Shown: positions 15,891 to 23,530 of the stretch, one piece after another | Layout of the letters: every line of letters begins with the position of its first letter | Position numbering within the stretch: position 1 is the first letter of the stretch | From: a virus | IMG/VR virus record: IMGVR_UViG_3300025168_014602 | Location: 1 to 27,936 of that record | Length of the DNA: 27,936 bases | Direction: 5' to 3' (one strand) | Notes under the pieces: generated by a model | The model's input: the letters and a program-made list of their open reading frames with translations, nothing else | Told to the model about the DNA's origin: nothing | Databases searched by the model: none | Position numbers and translations under genes: made by a program

Positions 15891-16673
15891 TTACTTTATT
15901 ATTGAGTGAATCTCATAACCTGTTTCCCGATCTGGTTTTCCGTTATGTCGATATAAAAAATTATTAAAATTAGTAATCTTATATAATAGATTATTATTTT
16001 CTAAGTGTTGTTGTAATAATTGTTCATGGCCTACTAAATCAACAGTAGGACAATAATTTGTAGTTTTAATATTGTTATTATATGAATTTAAAACTTTATC
16101 AATTTTAAGATATAAATCTGAATAAATATCTATATTTTTACTAGAACCTATAGCAAATTGGTCATTGAATCCATAGTTATGTTCGCAATCGTTTGGAACA
16201 TATATACAATTATTATCGTATTCATTGAATTTTATTAATTTATCAAAACCAAAATCAAACCGAATTCGAATAACCCAATCATATTTAAAGTTATTTTCTA
16301 ATTCATATTGTTTTTTTAATTCATTGCATTTATATATACTATACATTCCGCTATGTATATTAAATGCATTTGAATACCGAGTTTTTCTTTTTAATAAATT
16401 TTCACTAACCTTAAAATCAACTTGACTTTCTAAATTTATTTTTTTTACGTTATATTTTTTATATAACATATCAATCCATGTATTGTCTATAGGTTCGCTA
16501 ACTACGTCATTTAATTTAGCTGCATTTGATTTTGTGAATAATGTTTTAGATGAATTACTATCCCACCATGCATGAACAAAAACGTCAAATTCGTCTATAA
16601 CATTATGTAATAATATTTTAATACCTCGCTCAACATTTCTAGGCTGACCAGAAATACATACTGCAATTTTCAT
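15891..16673 (-). CDS. Putative glycosyltransferase with an ISGQPRN N-terminus
   Basis: A 260-residue protein beginning KIAVCISGQPRNVERG, a motif shared by a group of virus and bacterial proteins in glycan loci. DVFVHAWWD follows as a second conserved strand. YDWVIRIRFDFGF (near 150) and FNDQFAIGSS resemble a GT-A acidic site and donor loop, so I favour a glycosyltransferase. No exact family or donor is known to me. This is one of the most AT-rich genes: the three 60-base lines I counted wholly inside it (from 15961, 16081 and 16321) have 8, 7 and 16 G/C. The start has AAGGA six bases before the ATG. Confidence 0.55.
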   Translation of the reverse strand: MKIAVCISGQPRNVERGIKILLHNVIDEFDVFVHAWWDSNSSKTLFTKSNAAKLNDVVSEPIDNTWIDMLYKKYNVKKINLESQVDFKVSENLLKRKTRYSNAFNIHSGMYSIYKCNELKKQYELENNFKYDWVIRIRFDFGFDKLIKFNEYDNNCIYVPNDCEHNYGFNDQFAIGSSKNIDIYSDLYLKIDKVLNSYNNNIKTTNYCPTVDLVGHEQLLQQHLENNNLLYKITNFNNFLYRHNGKPDRETGYEIHSIIK

Positions 16674-16674
16674 A

Positions 16675-17118
16675 TTAATCCTTATATCTGTCTATATAAT
16701 CGCTACATATTGCATAACAATCATTAATATTGCCATTATAACCTAATTCTGGTAATACGCATATACTATTATAGTATAATAATTTATTTGGATAAGTCCA
16801 AATAAACCTATTAGATGTTATAGTATAATTGTCGTCTTGATGCCAAAAATATTTAAAGTTGTGTGGCTGTTCATTAAACCATCCTAATGCTTCTATATTT
16901 TTACAATGCAACCATAAGCTGTCTGATCGTTTTTTTAGCCATTCTAATGTAACTTCATAATCCGGATTATCATGTCCTAAGAAAAAAACACCCCAAGACT
17001 CTATCCTAATATCAATCTCAACATCGTACCCCTGTTGTATTGCATGATCAATATAATCTGGATGATTTTCTTCTTCAGTAGGCCCAGTTGTGTTTCCTCT
17101 ATGTGATATCAATTTCAT
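16675..17118 (-). CDS. Short GDPD/PI-PLC-like barrel protein
   Basis: A 147-residue protein with the beginning of a glycerophosphodiester phosphodiesterase: ISHRGN with His6 and Arg7, a run of acidic residues and NHPDYIDHAI, then GYDVEIDIR with Glu34 and Asp36, and FLGHDNPDY with His49. These are the catalytic and metal residues of the family in their normal order. Canonical GDPDs have about 240-350 residues, so the last part of the barrel is reduced, yet no frameshift or lost start is seen. The ATG overlaps the stop of the HAD-nucleotidyltransferase fusion. Here it may cleave or bind a phosphodiester-linked sugar intermediate rather than scavenge lipid; that is inference. Confidence 0.7.
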   Translation of the reverse strand: MKLISHRGNTTGPTEEENHPDYIDHAIQQGYDVEIDIRIESWGVFFLGHDNPDYEVTLEWLKKRSDSLWLHCKNIEALGWFNEQPHNFKYFWHQDDNYTITSNRFIWTYPNKLLYYNSICVLPELGYNGNINDCYAICSDYIDRYKD

Positions 17119-18476
17119 TTATAGTTATCTATATAATATTTTAAATCTTCTGGAGTTCCTAGTCCCCACATTTTATTTACATTAAATGTTCTTATTTGTT
17201 TTTTGTCTTGTATAGCTTGATTAAAAACTGGACAAACATAGAATTCGTTATTGACTCGTATGTTAGATTCTATCATTTGCTCAGCATACTTTACAAAATC
17301 TGAGCCATGTTTCCAATAGTAATATCCTACAGTTGCAATATCTGATATTGGATTCTTTTCAGCTACCTCAGTCACTAATCCTTTTTCATTAATCTTTGCA
17401 AAGCTCCATTTAGGGTGTGTTGCGGTAAACGACACAATACCTCCATCAGCATCAGTTTCATTCATCTTATACATAAATTCATTCGAATCCCATTCTACAA
17501 ATTGATCTGAGTTAGCAAAGAATAGCGGATCGTCGCTATTAATGTAGTCTTTAGCTAACAACGCTGTGCATGCTGCTCCTTCTGTCATATCATCAACTTC
17601 AACTACTTTACAATTTGGAGTAATTAAATTTAACAAAGTATCTAAATTATATTGTTCTCTGTGACTTTTTTGTACTACAAATATGAAATTAGCATCAATG
17701 TTTAAGTTTTCAACAACAAGCTGTATCATAGGTTTACCTTTTACTTCAATCAAAGGTTTTGGAAATGTATACCCGGCTTTCTGAAATCTGCTTCCAGCAC
17801 CAGCCATTGGAATTAGAACATTTAACTTTTTATCTACCCATTTTGGTTCGTCTGTGGATTCTCCCATATCTATTTCTTTTATCTTTTTGTTTATATTATC
17901 ATATATAACTTCTATTGGATTTTTAACTCTTAATATATGTGAGTTAGATCGAGATGCTGCTAGTAAACCATATGGCGAGTCTTCAACAATTAATGTTTCA
18001 TTTGGTAAACAACTCATCATTGATATGGCTTTCCAATACATTTCTGGATGTGGTTTAGAATTCTTTACATCTTCATTAGATATCACAAGATCCATATATT
18101 CCATTATTCCTAAGTTAGATAGCACTGTTAGTACAGTCTTTCTAATAGAGTTAGAACACACTGCAATCTTATATCCTTCATCAACAAGCTGTCTCATACA
18201 TTGACATAGTTGAGGTGATCGTTTTAATTTTTTAAGAGCTGTTAAGGTGTATTGTTGTTTTTTAATCCAAACCTCTTCATGTTTGCTTCGTGGTAAATTT
18301 TTTAAGTTGCTTAACTTGTTTAACTTTTCATTTGTTTTCAATCCATCATACATTGATAAATGTTCATCCCAGCTTATATGATAGTTAAGTCCTAGAGCCT
18401 TGTTTAACGAATCATAATGTATGTTTTTAGCTTCTACTAAAACACCATCTAAATCAAATATAATCAGTTTAATCAT
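17115..18476 (-). CDS. HAD phosphatase fused to a sugar nucleotidyltransferase
   Basis: A two-domain enzyme of 453 residues. Residues 1 to about 200 form a HAD hydrolase of the beta-phosphoglucomutase type: FDLDGVLVE (7-15) with Asp8 and Asp10, CSNS (107-110), KPHPEMYW with Lys141, and VEDSPYG (164-170). Residues from about 217 form an NTP_transferase: LIPMAGAGSRF (221-231), FPKPLIEVKGKPM (238-250), EGAACTALLAK and ANSDQFVEW (321-329) where the metal-binding Asp lies. This would make an NDP-sugar and handle a sugar phosphate in one chain. It resembles GlmU/RmlA-type transferases, but the base and sugar used are uncertain. Several lines of it have clearly more G/C than the gene at 15891, hinting at a separate origin. 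Coupled to both neighbours by ATGA. Confidence 0.88.
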   Translation of the reverse strand: MIKLIIFDLDGVLVEAKNIHYDSLNKALGLNYHISWDEHLSMYDGLKTNEKLNKLSNLKNLPRSKHEEVWIKKQQYTLTALKKLKRSPQLCQCMRQLVDEGYKIAVCSNSIRKTVLTVLSNLGIMEYMDLVISNEDVKNSKPHPEMYWKAISMMSCLPNETLIVEDSPYGLLAASRSNSHILRVKNPIEVIYDNINKKIKEIDMGESTDEPKWVDKKLNVLIPMAGAGSRFQKAGYTFPKPLIEVKGKPMIQLVVENLNIDANFIFVVQKSHREQYNLDTLLNLITPNCKVVEVDDMTEGAACTALLAKDYINSDDPLFFANSDQFVEWDSNEFMYKMNETDADGGIVSFTATHPKWSFAKINEKGLVTEVAEKNPISDIATVGYYYWKHGSDFVKYAEQMIESNIRVNNEFYVCPVFNQAIQDKKQIRTFNVNKMWGLGTPEDLKYYIDNYK

Positions 18477-19219
18477 AGTCTAGATTCCAAATAATAATCT
18501 TGTACCGCGGTATGACCTACATGTAAAATAATTTCATCTCCACAACCAACATAGCCGCCGCCAACTCCCCATTGTTTTGGCATCGAATATGGATAAACAC
18601 CAGTATTCCATGCTGCTCTAGACATTTGTAAAGGAGCTCTTCTTGGATTTGTTTCCATTAATCTACAAAATTCAGTTAGCCATTTTCTGGCTCGTGGATC
18701 TTTTGTATTAAAACTTGTCCACCACAAATCATATGTTAATAAATTACCATTACTAGCATCTTCTCCAATATGATAATCACCATCATTTCCTCTAGTATGT
18801 ATTGCATCTATTTTTACCAATTGACGTTCATTAGTTGGAACACAAACACCAAATTTTTTAGTTATAGGAATTATACTTTGTATTTGATCTGATACAAATA
18901 ATAAATCGGAATCCATAGAAATTGCAATATCTGCAGTCGAATTAAGTAGCCCATATGCTTGATAGTAATCACAACAATGCCAACCCCATCTTGGGTTATT
19001 TTTTGAAAATGGACTTTGTTCAATATTAATAAGTTTTACTTGTATATCTGGATATTGATCTACCAAATCTGTTTGATCTGTATATAATGTTAATTTAGCA
19101 TGCGGAAAATATTGTTTTACTGTACTATATGTTGGATCTAATCTTCCCATAGAATTAACCCAATTCTGATTTGCATTACTTCTAGGTCCAAATTCAGCAA
19201 ATATTATTTCTATATCCAT
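18473..19219 (-). CDS. Putative GT-A glycosyltransferase (DSD motif)
   Basis: A 248-residue protein with the pattern of a GT-A enzyme: an N-terminal strand, LTLYTDQTD (43-51), WHCCDYYQAYGLL as a conserved helix before the metal site, and AISMDSDLLFVS (99-110) with Asp103-Ser-Asp105 as the DxD. AWNTGVYPYSMP supplies the Asn-Thr-Gly donor-loop motif seen in GT8-like proteins. It cannot be assigned to one family with certainty. It starts at an ATG that shares one base with the TAA of the cytidylyltransferase gene and ends in an ATGA overlap with the HAD fusion. Confidence 0.68.
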   Translation of the reverse strand: MDIEIIFAEFGPRSNANQNWVNSMGRLDPTYSTVKQYFPHAKLTLYTDQTDLVDQYPDIQVKLINIEQSPFSKNNPRWGWHCCDYYQAYGLLNSTADIAISMDSDLLFVSDQIQSIIPITKKFGVCVPTNERQLVKIDAIHTRGNDGDYHIGEDASNGNLLTYDLWWTSFNTKDPRARKWLTEFCRLMETNPRRAPLQMSRAAWNTGVYPYSMPKQWGVGGGYVGCGDEIILHVGHTAVQDYYLESRL

Positions 19220-19644
19220 TATGACCGCTTTTTTATTATTTGTTTTATTGTATTTGTAGTGCTATAATCATGATCTCTATTATTGAATATAACAGATATA
19301 TCCAAATCATCTCCCGTATATGGCTTATCTTTATGATCTGCGCCTATAATTCTAACATCTATATTTGATTGATTTTGTTTTAGATAATTATATAAATCTT
19401 CTTCGCCGCCATATAAAAATGCTTTGTTTACATATTTGCAAGATGATACCATAAATAAACGTTCTTCTGGTGTCCATATGGGTTCATTTTTATAACGACC
19501 GTCAGGCTGAGGTGTTTTTATTTTATATGCATTAACTGCAACTAATAAAAAATCACAATATCTTGTGCATTCTTCTAACATCATAACATGTCCTGGATGC
19601 ATAATATCAAAATACCCACTAGTAAATCCTATTATTTTTTTCAT
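19219..19644 (-). CDS. TagD/RfaE-type cytidylyltransferase-like protein
   Basis: A 141-residue single-domain nucleotidyltransferase. GYFDIMHPGH (10-19) is the HxGH signature in the form used by glycerol-3-phosphate cytidylyltransferase and HldE/RfaE-C, WTPEERLFMVSSCKYV (58-73) matches the family RxxxVxxxxyV segment, and DYSTTNTIKQI (126-136) takes the place of the usual RTxGISTT end motif. The product would be a CDP- or ADP-linked polyol or heptose; the choice is not readable. I start at the ATG 19642-19644, overlapping the TGA of the previous gene, rather than a TTG two codons earlier. Its mate kinase is not seen nearby. Confidence 0.82.
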   Translation of the reverse strand: MKKIIGFTSGYFDIMHPGHVMMLEECTRYCDFLLVAVNAYKIKTPQPDGRYKNEPIWTPEERLFMVSSCKYVNKAFLYGGEEDLYNYLKQNQSNIDVRIIGADHKDKPYTGDDLDISVIFNNRDHDYSTTNTIKQIIKKRS

Positions 19645-20546
19645 ATCCAATTTTGTTGTTTTAATAAGTTTTGCAAATTAGAAACATAATTTTCTCCTGC
19701 GTTATTATTGCTAACTAATCCACGTTCTCCTTCTATACAATATTTACTAACTCTTTTTGTATTAGATAACCATCTAGTTTTTTCTACTAATTCTAAATCT
19801 CCTAGTCCGGAGTATAAAAAGTCTCTAAATGTACCTGCGTGAGTATTCCATGCTTTTATTCCGTCATATCCAACACTATTAGTTTTTCCATTTCTATTAA
19901 CAATACCTAAACCACCATCTTCATACATATTAAATTTATTATCTGGTAATAAATCTATTAATTCTTTTTTATAAAAACTAAAAGATCCACGCGGTGTAAA
20001 CGCTTTTGGAATATCTTCAGAATACCCATTATCTAAAAAATACCAATCATTTTTATTGTCTACTATTTCAATATTAAACTGATCTCTATTAATTCGTGTT
20101 TGTTTTATAGGTTTATATAGTTTAGTATTTATATTTGTAATATCCAAGAAAATTTCATCAGATAGTATAAAATTGTCATCATGTGTTATAAGAATAATAT
20201 CATATTGTTTATAATCATATTTATTGCTCCATTGATTAAAAACTTCCATATCTCCTATAGTATTTTCTTCTAACATAAATTTCCAGCCATATGATTCAAT
20301 TTGATCTTTTGTTATAATCTGTTCATACATAAGTTTATCTAATTGTTGTAAAAAATTTACAGGATCGGCTGATCTTATATTATCTTTTTCTGTTATAGTA
20401 TTATTATCAGTTGGCATTCTGTGTGCTATACAAAAATAATCAATATCCCATCCGTCTGGAATTTGCTGTTTTGCCATTTTTTCATAAAAATGCGAACTAA
20501 AGTGCCAACCAGTAGCTAATACTAATATTTTTTTTATTTGTTCCAT
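19641..20546 (-). CDS. Uncharacterised protein, possibly GT-A-like
   Basis: A 301-residue protein I do not recognise. The N-terminus (KKILVLATGWHFSSHFYEKM) is a strand-turn-helix, and YDIILITHDDNFI at about residues 115-127 looks like the acidic metal site of a GT-A fold. SFSFYKKELIDLLP and NMYEDGGLG resemble the middle part of GT2 enzymes, where an aromatic donor loop is followed by an acidic catalytic pair. Together with its place between glycosyltransferases this suggests sugar transfer, but the evidence is thin. I use the ATG at 20544-20546 rather than a TTG nine codons upstream; the overlap with the previous gene is then 13 bp. Confidence 0.5.
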   Translation of the reverse strand: MEQIKKILVLATGWHFSSHFYEKMAKQQIPDGWDIDYFCIAHRMPTDNNTITEKDNIRSADPVNFLQQLDKLMYEQIITKDQIESYGWKFMLEENTIGDMEVFNQWSNKYDYKQYDIILITHDDNFILSDEIFLDITNINTKLYKPIKQTRINRDQFNIEIVDNKNDWYFLDNGYSEDIPKAFTPRGSFSFYKKELIDLLPDNKFNMYEDGGLGIVNRNGKTNSVGYDGIKAWNTHAGTFRDFLYSGLGDLELVEKTRWLSNTKRVSKYCIEGERGLVSNNNAGENYVSNLQNLLKQQNWI

Positions 20547-21343
20547 AATTCGTTGTAAATTCGTTGCATCCAATATGATCTGTCTCTATTTAATTCATTT
20601 GCAGGTATTGCATTAAACTGATAAACCCAACCTGAATTGTATAAATTTGTTAAATCATCTTTCCACCAACATTTATTTGTTAAATACAATAAATTTTTTC
20701 TAGCTAAATCCATTAATCCATATTCTCTTGATAATAAATTTAGTTCTACATTAAATTCTTTCCGCATACAATTCATCAATGATATATCACTTCCAGTTAA
20801 TAGTGTGTCATATGATTTTATAATTTGTTCTTTGTTTTTGTTATAAAATTCAATAACTTTATTAAAAAATTCTTTGTGTGTTTTATTAATTATAACAAAA
20901 CCGGTCATAAAAAATTCATATGTTGGAATACAAAATTCTTTATTAAAAAACATTTTAGAATATCCACTTATTGCTCTATTCACCCATTCATAATCGCCAT
21001 CTGTTAATACGCTGGTAAATTTGTGATTTGTTAATTCAAAGAAATTAGGACAATCTGGATGAACTATAGAATCTGCATCTACTACTAATACTTGATCGTA
21101 ATCTATATTATTATGTTCTAATATTTCTAATACATACCACCGTTGCCATGTTATTAACATTTCAGATTCTGGTAATAAAAGATCTGACATTACGTATAAT
21201 TCACAATTATTTTTATCGCACCATTTTTTCCATGAATCGATGCCATATTCATATCCATTATGTCTTCCAGCATGTCCTATACTTGAAGATTTAGTGATTG
21301 CATGATCTCTTTTTATATATGGTATAAAAACTATATTTTTCAT
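20534..21343 (-). CDS. Putative GT-A glycosyltransferase (DAD motif)
   Basis: A 269-residue protein. WKKWCDKNNCELYVMSD is a typical helix-strand of nucleotide-diphospho-sugar transferases, ITWQRWYVLEILE (64-76) the conserved helix before the metal site, and QVLVVDADSIVHPDCPNFFE (84-103) the metal-binding strand with Asp89-Ala-Asp91. FFMTGFVIINK provides the glycine-containing donor loop and LTGSDISLMNCM the late acidic segment. The order matches GT8/GT77-like and galactosyltransferase-type folds. Donor and acceptor are unknown. AGGA lies seven bases before the ATG, which also overlaps the upstream TGA. Confidence 0.72.
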   Translation of the reverse strand: MKNIVFIPYIKRDHAITKSSSIGHAGRHNGYEYGIDSWKKWCDKNNCELYVMSDLLLPESEMLITWQRWYVLEILEHNNIDYDQVLVVDADSIVHPDCPNFFELTNHKFTSVLTDGDYEWVNRAISGYSKMFFNKEFCIPTYEFFMTGFVIINKTHKEFFNKVIEFYNKNKEQIIKSYDTLLTGSDISLMNCMRKEFNVELNLLSREYGLMDLARKNLLYLTNKCWWKDDLTNLYNSGWVYQFNAIPANELNRDRSYWMQRIYNELWNK

Positions 21344-22023
21344 TTTTTTCCTGTGTGTCCTGTATGATCAAAAAATTCATTATTTCTAAGATCGCCATCT
21401 ATATAGTTAAATTTTAAATTTTGTTTCCATGCAACATAATTAAAACTTAATTGATCTCGTTTACTATTATACTTAACTTCATTCCACCATTTTTCCATTG
21501 CATTAATAACATCAGATTCATTATGTCGCCGTATAATTATACCACCTTTAATTAAACCATTATTTTGTGGATATTTATCTGCATAATATCGTTGAATCTG
21601 TTTATTTATTACATTAGGATTATCTTTATAATTTTTAGTACCCCTTTCTGGACTTCGTTTCATATTAATTTCGCCTAATTGAAAAATTGCAGATGCTTCT
21701 TGATATATACAGTTTCTAGAATCAATTGTAGTGTTTTGATGATTAAAAAAAGCTATATTTGAATCTGATAAATATTTATCTACTAATACATTAATATCAC
21801 CTATAATTCTAAAGTTTCCATCTATCCAAATACTATATTCATAATTAGATAGATATCTATGTGGTAATAATTTAAACTTCTTAGCATTTCTATTGCTATC
21901 TTCATATAAAGGTAAACTATTATTTTCTGAAAAACATTTAAAGTCCCAATCATTAGGAACTGTTAATTCCTGCCTATCATCAAATCCACCAAAAATTGAA
22001 GTATAAACTATTTTATTATTCAT
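21340..22023 (-). CDS. DUF616 (TOD1/MUCI70-like) glycosyltransferase
   Basis: A 227-residue protein of the DUF616 type. VYTSIFGGFDD (6-16) is the conserved opening, FKLLPHRYLSNYEYSIWIDG (50-69) the central block with Asp68 in an IDGNF loop, RNCIYQEA the next block, then KGGIIIRRHN and SKRDQLSFNYVAWK near the end. The same blocks in this order define the family, whose plant members TOD1 and MUCI70 act in cell-wall or pollen glycan work and are treated as glycosyltransferases. A phage copy would be a soluble cytoplasmic form, since no membrane segment is present. ATGA junctions on both sides. Confidence 0.75.
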   Translation of the reverse strand: MNNKIVYTSIFGGFDDRQELTVPNDWDFKCFSENNSLPLYEDSNRNAKKFKLLPHRYLSNYEYSIWIDGNFRIIGDINVLVDKYLSDSNIAFFNHQNTTIDSRNCIYQEASAIFQLGEINMKRSPERGTKNYKDNPNVINKQIQRYYADKYPQNNGLIKGGIIIRRHNESDVINAMEKWWNEVKYNSKRDQLSFNYVAWKQNLKFNYIDGDLRNNEFFDHTGHTGKK

Positions 22024-22922
22024 AAGTATGTTTCCCCTTTTACAAAATTATGACCTAATACTGATTGTCGCTGTACTTCATAAACATCAGAATATCTAAC
22101 TACACAATGATTAGTTCCACACTGATTTCCAATATTTATTTTAGCTTTAGATTTGATATAAAGTTGAATGCGTAAATCTATATTACGAACATCTAATACA
22201 CTATCTACAAAATCAAATCCTAATTCATTTAAAGGTTTATAAGTCCAACAAAAATACGGCATTATATTATTATTAAGTAGTTTAGATATTTTTTCATGAT
22301 CATTTTTGTATGTTTTTTCATCATGTTTACCATATTGTGTTCCAAATCTATCTGATATTAACAAACACCCAAATTCTTTTTTATTTTTAACATACTCTTT
22401 AATTATCTGATCACCTAATTGTTGTTCTTCTTTTGAAAAATATAATTCAGGCTGAGAATCTTCATATTCAGATATATCAAATTGCCAAAATTTTAATATT
22501 TGTTCTACCAATGGAATATTCGGATTATTATCGTCATATATTCTATAATGATCATGAAAAACTTCGCCTGATAATTTATCTATATAACCATCTATATATG
22601 GATTATTATTAAAAATTACTTCTACATTTTTAAAAATATTATTCCATGGATTCCAATTAGGCTGTGTCTTTATGAATAGTTCTTGTAATAATTTTGTAGA
22701 TGGTAAATATACTTTACAATTTGGATATTTTTGTTTTAATAATCTAGGCATTGCTGATAAGATTCCCCAATCACCAATACCATGGCACGTTCTCATAATT
22801 ACAAAGTTTTGTGAATCCAAATAATCATCTGGTATATACAATGCGTCAGAAGAGTCAAATCCAAGTTTTTCTACTTCTTTAACTTCGTATATATTATTAT
22901 CTATTATTCTCCAAAAAATCAT
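22020..22922 (-). CDS. GT9-like (heptosyltransferase-type) glycosyltransferase
   Basis: A 300-residue protein with a GT-B-like pattern. GIGDWGILSAMPRLLKQKYP followed by CKVYLPS (residues 48-74) resembles the first helix of ADP-heptose:LPS heptosyltransferases, where a GD pair precedes a conserved proline and a YP. In the C-terminal half there is LLISDRFGTQYGKHD where the donor phosphate is expected, and NIGNQCGTNHCVVRY as the conserved glycine/His region near the end. The pattern is weaker than for the other transferases, so other GT-B families remain possible. It is coupled by ATGA overlaps with the GT2 gene upstream and the DUF616 gene downstream. Confidence 0.58.
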   Translation of the reverse strand: MIFWRIIDNNIYEVKEVEKLGFDSSDALYIPDDYLDSQNFVIMRTCHGIGDWGILSAMPRLLKQKYPNCKVYLPSTKLLQELFIKTQPNWNPWNNIFKNVEVIFNNNPYIDGYIDKLSGEVFHDHYRIYDDNNPNIPLVEQILKFWQFDISEYEDSQPELYFSKEEQQLGDQIIKEYVKNKKEFGCLLISDRFGTQYGKHDEKTYKNDHEKISKLLNNNIMPYFCWTYKPLNELGFDFVDSVLDVRNIDLRIQLYIKSKAKINIGNQCGTNHCVVRYSDVYEVQRQSVLGHNFVKGETYL

Positions 22923-23527
22923 AGTGTATTGTAATATTCATTTTGCATTTCTTGGCGTTTAATAGTTTTTTCGTGTATTAAACACCATTCTTTATCTGTA
23001 GGTAAATGTGACATAGTTTTGTAACCTTCTAATACTTCATGTACTTTATTTTTCCATTTTATATTTGCATTATTTTTATATATTCTCCATTGATAATCAG
23101 GAAAATTTACCCAACCATTGTTATCTAATCTCCACCCCCACTGATCAATATGTTGTTGAGTAAGTCCTTTTACTGTATTAATTCTTGGAACTAATAATAC
23201 GTCTACGTCGTTTTGCTGTAAAACTTGTGGTAAAATATTAAAAATATATTCATTTGGTATTTCGTCTGCATCAATTTGGTATATATAATCGCCTGTGCAT
23301 AATGATGTCAAATAATTTTTCATTTTAGAAAAATTTCCATCAAATTTATATGGATAGAAATGAGCTCCTGTGCTTTTTATAAATTGCTCTACTTCTACAG
23401 AACCATTATTAGAATCAAATAATATTATTATTTCATCTTCATCTCGCATATTATCTAACAAAAAACTAAATAATCGTTTTAGTTCTATTAATTCATTACA
23501 TACAGTAACAGCGTAACTTATTTTCAT
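22919..23527 (-). CDS. Family 2 glycosyltransferase (compact)
   Basis: A 202-residue GT2 protein. AVTVCNELIELKRLFSFLLD (6-25) is the usual nucleotide-binding start, EIIILFDSNNGS follows, DGNFSKMKNYL is the conserved helix before the metal site, and YIYQIDADEIPNEY (81-94) has the DxD as Asp86-Ala-Asp88 with Glu89. YQWRIYKNNANIKWKNKVHE matches the RLF/H-x-x-VHE segment of GT2 enzymes of the WaaE/KdtX type, which add a sugar to an LPS core. It is short but has both conserved halves. It follows the GT4 gene by 3 bp. Confidence 0.85.
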   Translation of the reverse strand: MKISYAVTVCNELIELKRLFSFLLDNMRDEDEIIILFDSNNGSVEVEQFIKSTGAHFYPYKFDGNFSKMKNYLTSLCTGDYIYQIDADEIPNEYIFNILPQVLQQNDVDVLLVPRINTVKGLTQQHIDQWGWRLDNNGWVNFPDYQWRIYKNNANIKWKNKVHEVLEGYKTMSHLPTDKEWCLIHEKTIKRQEMQNEYYNTL

Positions 23528-23530
23528 ATT

